A stretch of 64,000 bases of DNA from Phormidium tenue FACHB-1050 (GTDB taxonomy: Bacteria > Cyanobacteriota > Cyanobacteriia > Pseudanabaenales > Pseudanabaenaceae). Of the stretch, positions 7,148 through 15,015 are shown one piece after another. The stretch lies in the NCBI RefSeq assembly GCF_014696925.1, contig NZ_JACJQY010000008.1, positions 86,896 to 150,895 of the forward strand. Direction: 5' to 3'. Both the position numbers and the translations under genes were made by a program. Below the pieces are notes generated by a model. That model made no database searches. It saw nothing but the letters and a program-made list of their open reading frames with translations, and was not told where the DNA came from. Position 1 is the stretch's first letter. Each line of letters starts with the position of its first letter.

Positions 7148-7744
7148 TTATGAATTAAACACCTTGCTCATATAATCCTTATTCCAATCATCAGCAAGCC
7201 ATTCTTTAAAGAAATACTCTTTATTTTGCTCGTTAATTAGCTGCTCAATAGGGCGGCTTCTCTCGACGTACCTATATAAGAAATGGCTGATCTGTGTCTG
7301 CGTGAGTTGATTCACTAAGCTAATCGCTTGATCGTAGCTACCTAGATCAACAGCTAAATCTGCAAGATTATCCATAAACGGATCGCCACTTGTCTTAAAC
7401 TTCAGTCGTTTATATGCAGGATCAATATCAAGGTGAGGTCTATCCTTTTGCGCTTCTTCGCATGGCTCAAATTTATTAAGCTCTATCAGGTCACGGGTAA
7501 ACAGATTTTGCAGCAATTCATAGTCTGAAGCGATCGCCCTCAAGCTAAGCGTAGAGCTATGCAGAGCTAATATTTCTTGTAATAGGCGATCGCCTTCGTG
7601 TGCAATATATTCCCCAATTTCATATTGGTGTTGCTCTAATCGTTCGAGCAGATGTAGAAACAATACTTTAAACTTTTGCGATCGCGCATAGCTTACAGGC
7701 TCGATTGTGGTGATGTAGCGATCGTGTGAGTAGATTTGAAGCAT
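7148..7744 (-). CDS. Hypothetical phage protein, possible tail-assembly chaperone
   Basis: This 198-residue protein is helical and charged. It shares a segment with the protein at 4850-5359 (IASDYELLQNLF). The ATG at 7744 is preferred to a GTG at 7750, which abuts the upstream terminator. It is the first gene after the tail tube and before the tape measure, the usual place for tail chaperones. The family itself is not recognised. Confidence 0.6.
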   Translation of the reverse strand: MLQIYSHDRYITTIEPVSYARSQKFKVLFLHLLERLEQHQYEIGEYIAHEGDRLLQEILALHSSTLSLRAIASDYELLQNLFTRDLIELNKFEPCEEAQKDRPHLDIDPAYKRLKFKTSGDPFMDNLADLAVDLGSYDQAISLVNQLTQTQISHFLYRYVERSRPIEQLINEQNKEYFFKEWLADDWNKDYMSKVFNS

Positions 7745-7750
7745 AAGCAC

Positions 7751-7788
7751 AAAAAAGCAGTATCCATAGGATAGGATACTGCTTTTTT
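7751..7788. terminator. Bidirectional terminator after the tail tube gene
   Basis: A perfect 15-bp stem, AAAAAAGCAGTATCC with GGATACTGCTTTTTT and an 8-nt loop, has T-tracts in both directions. It ends the leftward tail tube transcript. It lies directly before the next start codon, so downstream genes need read-through or another promoter. Confidence 0.85.
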
Positions 7789-7882
7789 GTTTAGCCTAGA
7801 GAGAACTCAACGGCATTCGTAATAGCAGGAATAGAAAAGGTAGAAGAGTTCTATTTCTGTGTGACATTTTGTTATCTATATA

Positions 7883-8677
7883 CTAGCATCGAGCTAAGCG
7901 ATTTGGATAGATCAACTGGAATCCACCAGTGACCCTAAAGTTAAGACTGATTTCACCGCCACCAAATTCAAACTCTGCATTCTCGGTAAGGTTCGCAGAC
8001 ACGCTATCAAAGATAAAGTGACCAACATCCTTATTGATATTCACAAAGAAGATATCAGCAGTGTAATCCACTTGCGGCGTAGTGCTTAGGTAGTCAGAGT
8101 TTGTAGAGTCGTAGGGGACGTAAAAAGTGACGTAACGACGCGCCGCCACAACATCAGTAGAAAACAATAACGCGCCGTCCGCACCTTGCGCCCAACTATT
8201 AGGGGTAGCAGCGTTAAACGAGCCGAAAGTCTGCCTAGTCAACTCAAACTCTCTACCCTCATTAGTCAGGTAATAGGCGTAAGAATTGGTATTGTTAGCC
8301 GTCGCTCCAAATCCACTGTAGCCGCTGGTAGAAGCAGCATAAGAGCCTGTAGTAACTTCGATGGATTTAGCAAAAGCAGTAGTTTTAGTACCGTTTGCTA
8401 ATTCCAAACCAAAGAACGCCGCCAAAACTTCCTTAGTTTTACCTCCATAGGTAAAGGAAAGAGTCGGTTTGCGTTCGTTTACATAGCTATCGCTGACAAT
8501 CTGTTCACCTAAGCAGTTTACTGATGTGATTTCAGTCTCAGTTATGCCACTGTTATATGTGCCATTGGAAGGGGCTGCGATCATCAATGGACGGTTAAGC
8601 GAGGGATTTGCAATGTTTTTGGTTTTCAGAATTACTTGGGTAATCCCCTGAACGCCATTATTAATAAGTTTTGCCAT
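7883..8677 (-). CDS. Probable major tail tube protein
   Basis: This 264-residue protein is rich in beta strand and small polar residues. It begins with MAKLINNGVQGITQVILKT and ends in strand-like GGGEISLNFRVTGG. Size, composition and placement between the tail-completion block and tape measure fit a siphovirus tube subunit. A strong terminator follows it, as is common for highly expressed tube genes. No specific family signature was recognised, so capsid or other tail functions cannot be excluded. Confidence 0.65.
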   Translation of the reverse strand: MAKLINNGVQGITQVILKTKNIANPSLNRPLMIAAPSNGTYNSGITETEITSVNCLGEQIVSDSYVNERKPTLSFTYGGKTKEVLAAFFGLELANGTKTTAFAKSIEVTTGSYAASTSGYSGFGATANNTNSYAYYLTNEGREFELTRQTFGSFNAATPNSWAQGADGALLFSTDVVAARRYVTFYVPYDSTNSDYLSTTPQVDYTADIFFVNINKDVGHFIFDSVSANLTENAEFEFGGGEISLNFRVTGGFQLIYPNRLARC

Positions 8678-8707
8678 TGTTTAAGGCTCCGATAAATTGA
8701 GTAAAAA

Positions 8708-9085
8708 TTAGGATGCAAGAGTATCGCCAGCCGCCGTGTAGATTGTTGGCAACATGACTTGATTGTTGGTGTAAGTTGTTTGTCCGATCTGAGTGCCAAG
8801 AGCGATCGTGAAAGGTGCAGTAGTTGCACTGGCTAGATTCGTAGGGTCATACGTGTCGTCGTAATTTGCGGGGTATTCATACTCTCTAACCGCAATTTTC
8901 CATACGCCACCTGTAAACTCTGGTGTATGGGTAATTCGTTTAAGCAATCGGACTGCACTATTGATCGTTGCGTAGTAATCAATAATGTTTCGCGTTGTAT
9001 CTTCAAAAAGCCTTGCTGTAGGAGTCAGCGTTCTACTAATCGTGATCGCAGGGGTCACGCTATTAGCAATTCCTGTAAGTGCCAT
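8708..9085 (-). CDS. Hypothetical phage structural protein
   Basis: This 125-residue protein is Thr/Ala-rich with predicted strands (MALTGIANSVTPAITISR, GGVWKIAVREYEYP). It is the first gene after the late promoter at 9118-9146, 33 bases downstream of the -10, and precedes the tail tube gene. A minor tail or tail-tube-associated role is inferred from position. Confidence 0.6.
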   Translation of the reverse strand: MALTGIANSVTPAITISRTLTPTARLFEDTTRNIIDYYATINSAVRLLKRITHTPEFTGGVWKIAVREYEYPANYDDTYDPTNLASATTAPFTIALGTQIGQTTYTNNQVMLPTIYTAAGDTLAS

Positions 9086-9117
9086 AAAATCAAACCTTAG
9101 CTAAGGGTATTTCCTGC

Positions 9118-9146
9118 AAAATAAAGCAGAGGTTTAGATTTGGCAA
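9118..9146 (-). promoter_or_regulatory. Late promoter copy 2, before the tail tube operon
   Basis: On the minus strand, TTGCCA (9141-9146), 17 bp, TATTTT (9118-9123), with CTCTGC two bases before the -10. It lies between the terminator at 9154-9181 and the gene starting at 9085, exactly where a transcript must restart. Confidence 0.65.
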
Positions 9147-9153
9147 ATTAAAA

Positions 9154-9181
9154 GAGGTTGTAGCAAATTTGCTACAACCTC
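9154..9181 (-). terminator. Palindromic terminator after the HicB-like gene
   Basis: A 28-bp perfect palindrome (GAGGTTGTAGCAAA with TTTGCTACAACCTC) is followed on the minus strand by TTTTAATTT. It closes the operon that ends at 9211 and is directly followed by a new late promoter. Confidence 0.7.
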
Positions 9182-9210
9182 GAAATATAACTTTTATATA
9201 ACTTTTTCCT

Positions 9211-9555
9211 TTAAGCTAAATTTAGATCAATGCTCACGACCTCTATCAAGTCTGAGTCTTCAAACATAAGCGGTGCTGCATCTTTAAGATTGATAATCGC
9301 TTGCTGACGAGTATCTCCAAATGAAGAGAGATAATTTAACTCGTTGCAAGTAGCAGAGAAAGCTTCAGCTTCATGATCCCACTCAATTAAAATTTGACCT
9401 TTCGGTCCTGATTGAATATGCAACGCGATCGCCTCTTTGATATTCGCGATCGCAGCATCCTTAGTCTCACCCCGACTCACGCACCCGATAAGGCTAGGCA
9501 CTGAGGCGCAGAAAATACCGTCTTCATTTTGAGAAATTAATACTAAAAAGTCCAT
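9211..9555 (-). CDS. HicB-like antitoxin-domain protein
   Basis: From the Met at 9555 (MDFLVLISQNEDGIFCASVPSL) this is a 114-residue HicB-type fold with GCVSRGETKDAAIANIKEAIALH, the usual strand and helix of partial RNase H-like HicB proteins. I trimmed an N-terminal extension that overlaps the upstream gene. No HicA toxin is adjacent. HicB normally neutralises and represses hicA, so an orphan in a tail operon may protect a lysogen or target host HicA (inference). Confidence 0.75.
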   Translation of the reverse strand: MDFLVLISQNEDGIFCASVPSLIGCVSRGETKDAAIANIKEAIALHIQSGPKGQILIEWDHEAEAFSATCNELNYLSSFGDTRQQAIINLKDAAPLMFEDSDLIEVVSIDLNLA

Positions 9556-9559
9556 TTTT

Positions 9560-10006
9560 TTAAGCCGAAAGAGTAAATTTAAGTCGTCCACCCGCACTAT
9601 TCCCGATCGCCGTGCGGTATAGATAATTCCAATCAAGGGAATTTACGTCAAGCTTTAGCCCACTGCACTGAGTTTGGGAGAAATAGTTAACGAGCAGATT
9701 GATGATATTTGAATCATTATGCTCCTCAAATACCCAAGCTAATACCCTTGGCACATCGTACACATCGCCATAATTTGAGAGCAAATATACAATCTCCCAA
9801 AATTCACGGCGATCGCCTCCATAGCCTTTCCCACCTGTGCGATATATCAATAGCAGGGGAAACTTATCGGTAGAGTTAAAATCGCCTAAGTAGCTGACAT
9901 CTTCTACCACAGTAATCGCAGCATCTAACGCCTCCCCTGCTTCGTTGAGGCGATCTTTGAGGTATTCCCCTAGGTTCTCTAAGTGATGGTCAATTGGTGC
10001 TGTCAT
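9560..10006 (-). CDS. Probable tail terminator / minor tail protein
   Basis: This 148-residue protein has a helical N-terminus (IDHHLENLGEYLKDRL), a central strand region (FPLLLIYRTGGKGYGG) and a C-terminal LYRTAIGNSAGGRLKFTLSA. The length and the place between tail-completion protein and tail tube match tail terminator proteins of siphoviruses. The assignment is positional. Confidence 0.55.
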   Translation of the reverse strand: MTAPIDHHLENLGEYLKDRLNEAGEALDAAITVVEDVSYLGDFNSTDKFPLLLIYRTGGKGYGGDRREFWEIVYLLSNYGDVYDVPRVLAWVFEEHNDSNIINLLVNYFSQTQCSGLKLDVNSLDWNYLYRTAIGNSAGGRLKFTLSA

Positions 10007-10094
10007 TTTTATTTTTATGATATATTGATTTTCTGCGATCGCTTATCTAGGGTATAACCACGCCCGAACCTAGTTGATAGGCGATCGCATCCAT

Positions 10095-10167
10095 AGCGGT
10101 GTGGAGGAGTGGCTACCTCGTGGGTCTCATAATCCCAAGATCACTGGTTCGATCCCAGTCACCGCCA
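10095..10167 (+). tRNA. tRNA with CAU anticodon, initiator-like Met tRNA
   Basis: A full cloverleaf can be drawn by hand. The acceptor stem is GCGGTG/CACCGC, with first base A opposite C72 unpaired. The D stem is GAGG/CCTC, the anticodon loop CTCATAA, and the T arm ACTGG TTCGATC CCAGT. The unpaired 1-72 position and the A11-U24 pair are marks of bacterial initiator tRNA. The anticodon stem has GGG/CCC but a T-T mismatch next to the loop. No CCA is encoded. It lies on the strand opposite to the tail genes and ends against the stop of the next gene. A lysidine-modified tRNA-Ile is the alternative. Confidence 0.8.
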
Positions 10168-10656
10168 TTAAGTCTCACCCGTCAAAATATAATTCTCAAT
10201 CGCCTTCTCAACCAACGTACTAAGCGAATCAGTGTGAGCTAAAAAGGGGCGCGTATTGTTGTTAAATCCTTGGGGTAAGTTTGTGCCAAATTCAATAAAA
10301 TCGCTACCAGCTTGAAAAAAATTTGCGGCGCTTCGCGGCGAAAATGTTGTAGCTGAACTAGATTGCAGTGAGTTTAGTAATGCGCCTGTATCTCGCAATA
10401 TCTGACCATTGCGCCGCCTTCCACCTCTTGCATTGAGAGTAGAATCTTTTAGCCTATCCCATGCAAAACCATTGGATGCAGTGCCGCCTGATTCCGTGCG
10501 AGGTGCATTTGCAAAAACGTCATCGGTGTAGCTGCTAATTACGAGCGCGACAAGGCTAGCTACAGGTTTTAGATCTGATGCGCGATCGCTTATGCCTTGC
10601 AATTCCGTTAAAATAATATCTATTGCTGAATAATCAATACTGATAAATCGCGACAT
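10168..10656 (-). CDS. Phage virion morphogenesis (tail completion) protein, Mu G-like
   Basis: This 162-residue protein shows the family pattern: FAWDRLKDSTLNARGG, then ILRDTGALLNSLQSS, then FIEFGTNLPQG and a terminal RPFLAHTD. These proteins join head and tail or finish the tail in Mu-like and related phages. The gene lies between connector genes and tail terminator, as expected. Its start is one base from the start of a divergent small gene at 10658. Confidence 0.8.
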   Translation of the reverse strand: MSRFISIDYSAIDIILTELQGISDRASDLKPVASLVALVISSYTDDVFANAPRTESGGTASNGFAWDRLKDSTLNARGGRRRNGQILRDTGALLNSLQSSSATTFSPRSAANFFQAGSDFIEFGTNLPQGFNNNTRPFLAHTDSLSTLVEKAIENYILTGET

Positions 10657-10657
10657 T

Positions 10658-10861
10658 ATGAAGCTCTCCGATGTCTCCCTACATACTAAGGTAAAAGCAA
10701 ATTACGTGACACGCGATCGCGCAACGATGATCGGCGAAATTGTCAGCGAAGAAATTAAAAAGCCAGCAAGCGGGGGACAGTTTCAAGTATTGGTGCAATA
10801 TGAGAGAGAGTCATCGCCTCGATGGGTAGCAGGGGGAAACCTCGTTAAGATTACTTGGTAA
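10658..10861 (+). CDS. Hypothetical 67-residue protein on the opposite strand
   Basis: This rightward frame in the leftward operon codes for a strand-rich, Lys/Arg- and Glu-bearing small protein (FQVLVQYERESSPRWVAGGNLVKITW). Its ATG is one base from the divergent start at 10656 and its end overlaps the next leftward gene by 11 bases. Without it the gap would have no gene. No family recognised. Confidence 0.5.
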   Translation: MKLSDVSLHTKVKANYVTRDRATMIGEIVSEEIKKPASGGQFQVLVQYERESSPRWVAGGNLVKITW

Positions 10862-11045
10862 TACAAGTATCAGTCCATCGCTTCTCAGCAAAATCGCGCT
10901 CATCTTGAGTTTTTGCTTCTAGCATTTTAGTAAGCAAGATATCGCAGCTTGATACGGGTTTGGGGCGTGTGCTTATGTAGATTCCAGCGATCGCGCCTGT
11001 GGCTGCTAATGCGATCGCGGTAATGAGGATGACTTTTTTGCTCAT
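10851..11045 (-). CDS. Small membrane-anchored or exported protein
   Basis: This 64-residue protein starts MSKKVILITAIALAATGAI, a Lys-rich start followed by a hydrophobic stretch to about residue 25, as in a signal anchor. A short polar domain with two Cys follows. It could be a spanin-like or exclusion protein, but nothing specific is recognised. Confidence 0.55.
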   Translation of the reverse strand: MSKKVILITAIALAATGAIAGIYISTRPKPVSSCDILLTKMLEAKTQDERDFAEKRWTDTCITK

Positions 11046-11086
11046 GATATTTTTGTGGTGTCGTAATTAATTACGGTAGCAGAAAA

Positions 11087-11299
11087 TTACAAAAAGAATT
11101 TTTTATAAAGCTCATTAACCCGTCTATTTTGTTGTTGAGCTTCTAGTAACTGCATTTGCGATCGCCATAATAACCGCAACCCTTCAATTTCTATTCTTGC
11201 ATGTTCAGATGATTCTGCTATAACCTTGTCAATTCGCAACCCATCTAGTCGTTTTTGCTCAGCAATTAACTCGCTTTCTGTTGGTAGTTCAAGAGACAT
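11087..11299 (-). CDS. Hypothetical 70-residue helical protein
   Basis: This is an all-helical, charged small protein (SELIAEQKRLDGLRIDKVIAE, MQLLEAQQQNRRVNELYKK) likely to form a coiled coil. It stands alone between the membrane protein gene and the ParB-like gene. No family recognised. Confidence 0.5.
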   Translation of the reverse strand: MSLELPTESELIAEQKRLDGLRIDKVIAESSEHARIEIEGLRLLWRSQMQLLEAQQQNRRVNELYKKFFL

Positions 11300-11339
11300 A
11301 GTTTAGAGGCTTGGCGGGTTTTGTTGGTTTTATTTTAGC

Positions 11340-12227
11340 TTAGGCGGCTTTATCTTTCCACCATGCATCAAAATCCTTAACTGGGAAAATATTGCTTGTT
11401 GTTTCTTTGATGAGTTTTAAAGGCTTTCTCAAAATGAAATTTTTTAAAACCGTAGTTGCTTTACGGTAATCATGCATCCGTTTAGTTGATCCGTTATTTA
11501 AACGCATGGCGACAAGGTTTCGCTCTTTAAAATACAAGTTACGGAGAGATATTGCGGCTGAATCCTCTTCAGCATTGGCAGACACAGGGAACCCAGTATG
11601 CAAAACCTTCAAAAACTGTTCCAGCCTCAAATGATTTTCAGAGTAATAAGCTTTTGCAACAGGAGCCAAAAAAGGAGCGTAAGTAATTCGACCATTAGCG
11701 TTAAACCTTTTGCAGGCAAACTCAATAGCATCAAAATGCTTTTTCAAGGCTTCAACTTGATCAAATTTAGAAAGAGAGGGAGGCAGCCCATCAGAATCAA
11801 ATCCAAAAAAGCAGCAATTCAAAATAGAAAGATGTATAGACGTTACGGATAAACCCTCAAGACTTGCCAAATTGACTGAGGATCTAGGCATTCCCATGTC
11901 AATCCCATAGATCGCATTACTAGGCAATCCTCGGATAACTATAAAATCAATATTGCACCCCGACTTAGCAACAGCTAGAAGCCTGTGCTGTCCGTCAATC
12001 AGAAACCCTTCTGAGCAAAATGATATTGCAGATCCAAGGCTCCACTGTCCTGACTTCATCGCCTTAGCATATCTATTCACCACCTTTTCAGACGGTCTCC
12101 TTTGGTTCCCAATCATCAAATCAAGCCAAGTTTTAGCGACTGAAGGCGTGACTGTGACTACTTCTGAGCTGATAATTTTAGAAGCAGTTGATTGCAAGCT
12201 ATCAGGATTTTGAGATAATTGACTCAT
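11340..12227 (-). CDS. ParB/Srx-fold DNA-binding-like phage protein
   Basis: In this 295-residue protein, residues about 20-90 show a ParB-type N-domain: VTPSVAKTWLDLM, RPSEKVVNRYAKAMKSGQW, then FLIDGQHRLLAVAKSG. The DGQHR motif with an SGxW before it is shared by phage ParB-like proteins. The C-terminal 200 residues are helical. It probably binds DNA and may hydrolyse a nucleotide as ParB proteins do with CTP. The upstream tandem palindromes at 12258-12343 are candidate binding sites. Confidence 0.7.
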   Translation of the reverse strand: MSQLSQNPDSLQSTASKIISSEVVTVTPSVAKTWLDLMIGNQRRPSEKVVNRYAKAMKSGQWSLGSAISFCSEGFLIDGQHRLLAVAKSGCNIDFIVIRGLPSNAIYGIDMGMPRSSVNLASLEGLSVTSIHLSILNCCFFGFDSDGLPPSLSKFDQVEALKKHFDAIEFACKRFNANGRITYAPFLAPVAKAYYSENHLRLEQFLKVLHTGFPVSANAEEDSAAISLRNLYFKERNLVAMRLNNGSTKRMHDYRKATTVLKNFILRKPLKLIKETTSNIFPVKDFDAWWKDKAA

Positions 12228-12257
12228 TGGTATATACCTTGAATGTTTTGTGAGCTA

Positions 12258-12343
12258 GTCGTTGACGCGACTAGCTTTATTTTTGCACAAAATAAAGATA
12301 GTCGTTGACGCGACTAGCTTTATTTTTGCACAAAATAAAGATA
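12258..12343. repeat. Two exact 43-bp tandem repeats with nested palindromes
   Basis: Two identical copies lie at 12258-12300 and 12301-12343. Each holds two inverted repeats: CTAGTCG/CGACTAG around TTGACG (the outer bases of copy 2 differ) and CTTTATTTT/AAAATAAAG around TGCAC. They sit just upstream of the ParB-like gene's start, where operators or ParB sites would be expected. Confidence 0.85.
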
Positions 12344-12360
12344 ATTTGATCAATAGATAT

Positions 12361-13275
12361 TTACCGCCATCCTTTTTGTAGCGGCGCTAATACGCGATTG
12401 TTAGGATCAAGATTTGGGTCATCAATCATCTTCTGATGTGCGGGATTAATCCTAGGGAGTAGAACTGATATCGTTGAGCGGCAATTAAAATGTAAACTAG
12501 GACGAAATTTATCTGAATCTGCGATAGGGAACACAATCCCGTTGCGAGTTTTGCAAATATCCGTCACGCGATCATCTGCGATCGCTAAAAACCTACAGTG
12601 AGTTGCGAGCGATGATTGCTTAAAAGTCTCAACCCTCGACTGAGAGTAAGCATTAGTAGTTTCAGTTCGAGATATCGTAGCCGCCCTTGCCTGACTCACG
12701 TTCAGGGTATCTTGAATCAATGCATTTACCTGTTTGGGCGGCATTGGATAACCCGTATCAGGTTGCGTGATCATGCTCTGTGAGAGATTATTCTTAACCC
12801 GTTCCAATATCTCTTTGGAGTAATCACCCGCGATCTTCAAGTTGCGAGAAAGGATCGCTTTGACCGATGCTTTGGGGCGATCAAATACTGAAAATGGTTT
12901 AAGGTCAAATATCTGTTTGATTAAATCTGATACTTTCGCATACTGTGCAGAATTATATTTCTGTGGGATAGCCGCCCTAAGTTCTTTGATCGCGTCCTTA
13001 CTCCCAGACTTATAGCCTTTATCCCAAGTCACATTAAGCGTTTTGGCGATATCAGGAGCTAGATCCCAATTGAGTTTCGCAATCTCGCTTAACGATTTTC
13101 CTTGTGCTTCCTTCTTCAACTTCTTGACAGCCGATCGCGTCGCGTCGTTCATGGCTTTCAGCGTTGCGAGTTCGATGCTATCCATGCTGCCAATAATTTC
13201 ATCAATTGGCATGAGATCGGGTGCATCGCTATATCGGAATGTGCCGAAAACTGAATCAAATAGAGCGCTGGTCAT
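12361..13275 (-). CDS. Phage head morphogenesis protein, SPP1 gp7 / Mu F-like
   Basis: This 304-residue minor head protein shows the family C-terminal signature: ISRTETTNAYSQSRVE, then DDRVTDICKTRNGIVFP, then LHFNCRSTI. These proteins sit inside or at the portal vertex and help in DNA entry. It follows the connector gene here, whereas it usually lies next to the portal gene, and no portal was found. The start at 13275 lies downstream of a weak TTGACA promoter at 13299-13327. Confidence 0.85.
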   Translation of the reverse strand: MTSALFDSVFGTFRYSDAPDLMPIDEIIGSMDSIELATLKAMNDATRSAVKKLKKEAQGKSLSEIAKLNWDLAPDIAKTLNVTWDKGYKSGSKDAIKELRAAIPQKYNSAQYAKVSDLIKQIFDLKPFSVFDRPKASVKAILSRNLKIAGDYSKEILERVKNNLSQSMITQPDTGYPMPPKQVNALIQDTLNVSQARAATISRTETTNAYSQSRVETFKQSSLATHCRFLAIADDRVTDICKTRNGIVFPIADSDKFRPSLHFNCRSTISVLLPRINPAHQKMIDDPNLDPNNRVLAPLQKGWR

Positions 13276-13298
13276 GGGGCGATCGCTGGTAGATATGC

Positions 13299-13327
13299 CC
13301 TATATTGTACGCGATCGATTTTGTCAA
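13299..13327 (-). promoter_or_regulatory. Possible promoter before the F-like head gene
   Basis: On the minus strand, TTGACA (13322-13327), 17 bp, TATAGG (13299-13304). The AAATC after the -35 matches the late promoters, but the CTCTGC element is absent and the -10 is poor. It may be a diverged member of the late promoter family. Confidence 0.3.
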
Positions 13328-13328
13328 A

Positions 13329-13784
13329 TTAAAAATCAATCTTAGTCCCCCCAGTTCGCATCCCCACTACAGGGGCGCGATTAGTAGCACCGATACTCAC
13401 ACCGATCGCCACTTCGCCATCGATATAGCTAGCCATCAATGCATCAAGTTCTTTTTGCCCTTGCGTACAGAATTGCGAAAGGATTCTCCCGCTTTCGTCT
13501 GACGGCTCCATACCTGTGTAATAAATGCCAAGAACCTCACACACAGTAAGGTTGATCGTAATACTAGCAAGCAATTTCTTGGCGTTCTCATCAGTAAGAT
13601 TTAGAGGGACTTTATACCTCTCTTTGAGGCGCATATTAATACCGCCCTCAACTCGACAGGCGATCGCTTCTACATCAGGGGAGGGAATCACGCCGCGCCC
13701 ATAAGCTGTTTGCGTCCCGCCCATTTGCAAACGTGGTTTCAAAACCACATTTATTTCTTCAAGTGTTGTAAATTGCAATGACAT
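13329..13784 (-). CDS. Head-tail connector / Mu gp36-like (DUF1320) protein
   Basis: This 151-residue protein is largely helical, with VEAIACRVEGGINMRLKERY and a later MASYIDGEVAIGVS strand. Length, helical content and place between capsid and tail genes match the DUF1320/gp36 and gp6-like connector families. The exact family is tentative. A strong terminator precedes it. Confidence 0.65.
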   Translation of the reverse strand: MSLQFTTLEEINVVLKPRLQMGGTQTAYGRGVIPSPDVEAIACRVEGGINMRLKERYKVPLNLTDENAKKLLASITINLTVCEVLGIYYTGMEPSDESGRILSQFCTQGQKELDALMASYIDGEVAIGVSIGATNRAPVVGMRTGGTKIDF

Positions 13785-13804
13785 TTTCTATCTCCTAAAT
13801 AATC

Positions 13805-13844
13805 AAAAAGACCATATTGTTACCAGTAACAATATGGTCTTTTT
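13805..13844. terminator. Bidirectional terminator after the major capsid gene
   Basis: A perfect 19-bp stem (AAAAAGACCATATTGTTAC with GTAACAATATGGTCTTTTT) has a 2-nt loop and T-tracts both ways. It ends the leftward capsid transcript. Confidence 0.88.
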
Positions 13845-13899
13845 AGCAAGGGTTTGCCTCAACGCTAAAGATAGTGGTTAACCTTGCTATGTCTATATT

Positions 13900-15012
13900 C
13901 TAAACGACTTTTCGGGCAGCAATATAGCGAGGATCGCGAACTACTGGTACAAAGTTGGCGACGGCTGTAGTCCAGTAACGGTGTGGAACATCGTCTGTTT
14001 TTTGACCATTGACCACGTAAATACCAGATGCTAAACGGTTCTCAATGGTAGGGACAAACCCGCGCTCGATATAGCCATCCCATCCAAAGAAGTAGTAACC
14101 AGTATTAGCCCCTACTGCGAGATAGAATTTATCACTGATAGTAGCGTTAGCTTGTTCTTCAGAGTATTTCGCATCATTGATGATGACTTCAGCCCCTGTA
14201 TTAGGGTTAACACGTTCGGCGATCAACTCTTTGACCATGTTATCGCTTAGAAATACACCTGTAAGATCTTGCGATGTAGTGCCACTCCCACCAGTGCGAG
14301 TAAGCCAAGCGATCTTTGCTTCATTACTCGCAGCAACTTGCCGCAATTGGGCGCGATGCATTGAGATGTTATCAGGGAATTTACCAAGGGTATTGTAGAC
14401 AGTCTCAGCGTGAGATTCTAGGTTAGCCAATGGTGTGCAAGTAGTTGGAGCGCTCCATAAAGCGCCGCCCGATAGAGCAGATGGGATATGTCCACTGGTT
14501 ACGGGATAGCTGACGGAAAAACTGCCCTTAGAGATAGGATCGGTAAATGTGCAACTACCAGTAAGAGCGATGTCCATAGCCAATCGCATCGACTTATCGT
14601 AAATCGAAGGGACTAGATCGGCGATCGTGCCGAAAAAGTAATCTTCGATCGCTTGCTTTAGTTCAGTCGATAAGCCGCCTTGCTGCAATTCAATTAATTG
14701 CTTTTGATCGCGTTCATTCCACTGGTATTTTTTCCCGATCTTGCAGTTCCCCAATAGCTCCTCATTGAGAACCATTTGGGGACGGCTTGGAGGTACTTCT
14801 GCATCTTCGGCGATAATCGTCGCTAAGGTCGGACGGTGTACGACCATGCGATTGATTAGGATGGTGCGACTAGGATAAGAGGTAGCAGGAATAAGGCGAT
14901 CTAATCGAGAGCGATCGACAGGATTACGCAAGCGCCAATCGGTTTGATCTACAGCCGTGCGCCATACATCCTTATTCTCGCGACGTTCTAGAAATTCATA
15001 AATTGAAGACAT
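13900..15012 (-). CDS. Major capsid protein, gpE-like family
   Basis: This 370-residue protein resembles the lambda-E-type capsid family. Visible pieces are IPATSYPSRTILINRMVV, a helical DYFFGTIADLVPSIYDKSMRLAMDIAL segment, FLSDNMVKELIAERVNP, and a C-terminal end with strands. It follows a decoration-like protein and a prohead protease in the conserved order. Flanking by a strong terminator fits very high expression. Confidence 0.8.
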   Translation of the reverse strand: MSSIYEFLERRENKDVWRTAVDQTDWRLRNPVDRSRLDRLIPATSYPSRTILINRMVVHRPTLATIIAEDAEVPPSRPQMVLNEELLGNCKIGKKYQWNERDQKQLIELQQGGLSTELKQAIEDYFFGTIADLVPSIYDKSMRLAMDIALTGSCTFTDPISKGSFSVSYPVTSGHIPSALSGGALWSAPTTCTPLANLESHAETVYNTLGKFPDNISMHRAQLRQVAASNEAKIAWLTRTGGSGTTSQDLTGVFLSDNMVKELIAERVNPNTGAEVIINDAKYSEEQANATISDKFYLAVGANTGYYFFGWDGYIERGFVPTIENRLASGIYVVNGQKTDDVPHRYWTTAVANFVPVVRDPRYIAARKVV

Positions 15013-15015
15013 GGT

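Noticed and set aside
12258..12343. CRISPR array or att site duplication
   Set aside because: Only two directly abutting copies with no spacer, and far from the integrase junction.
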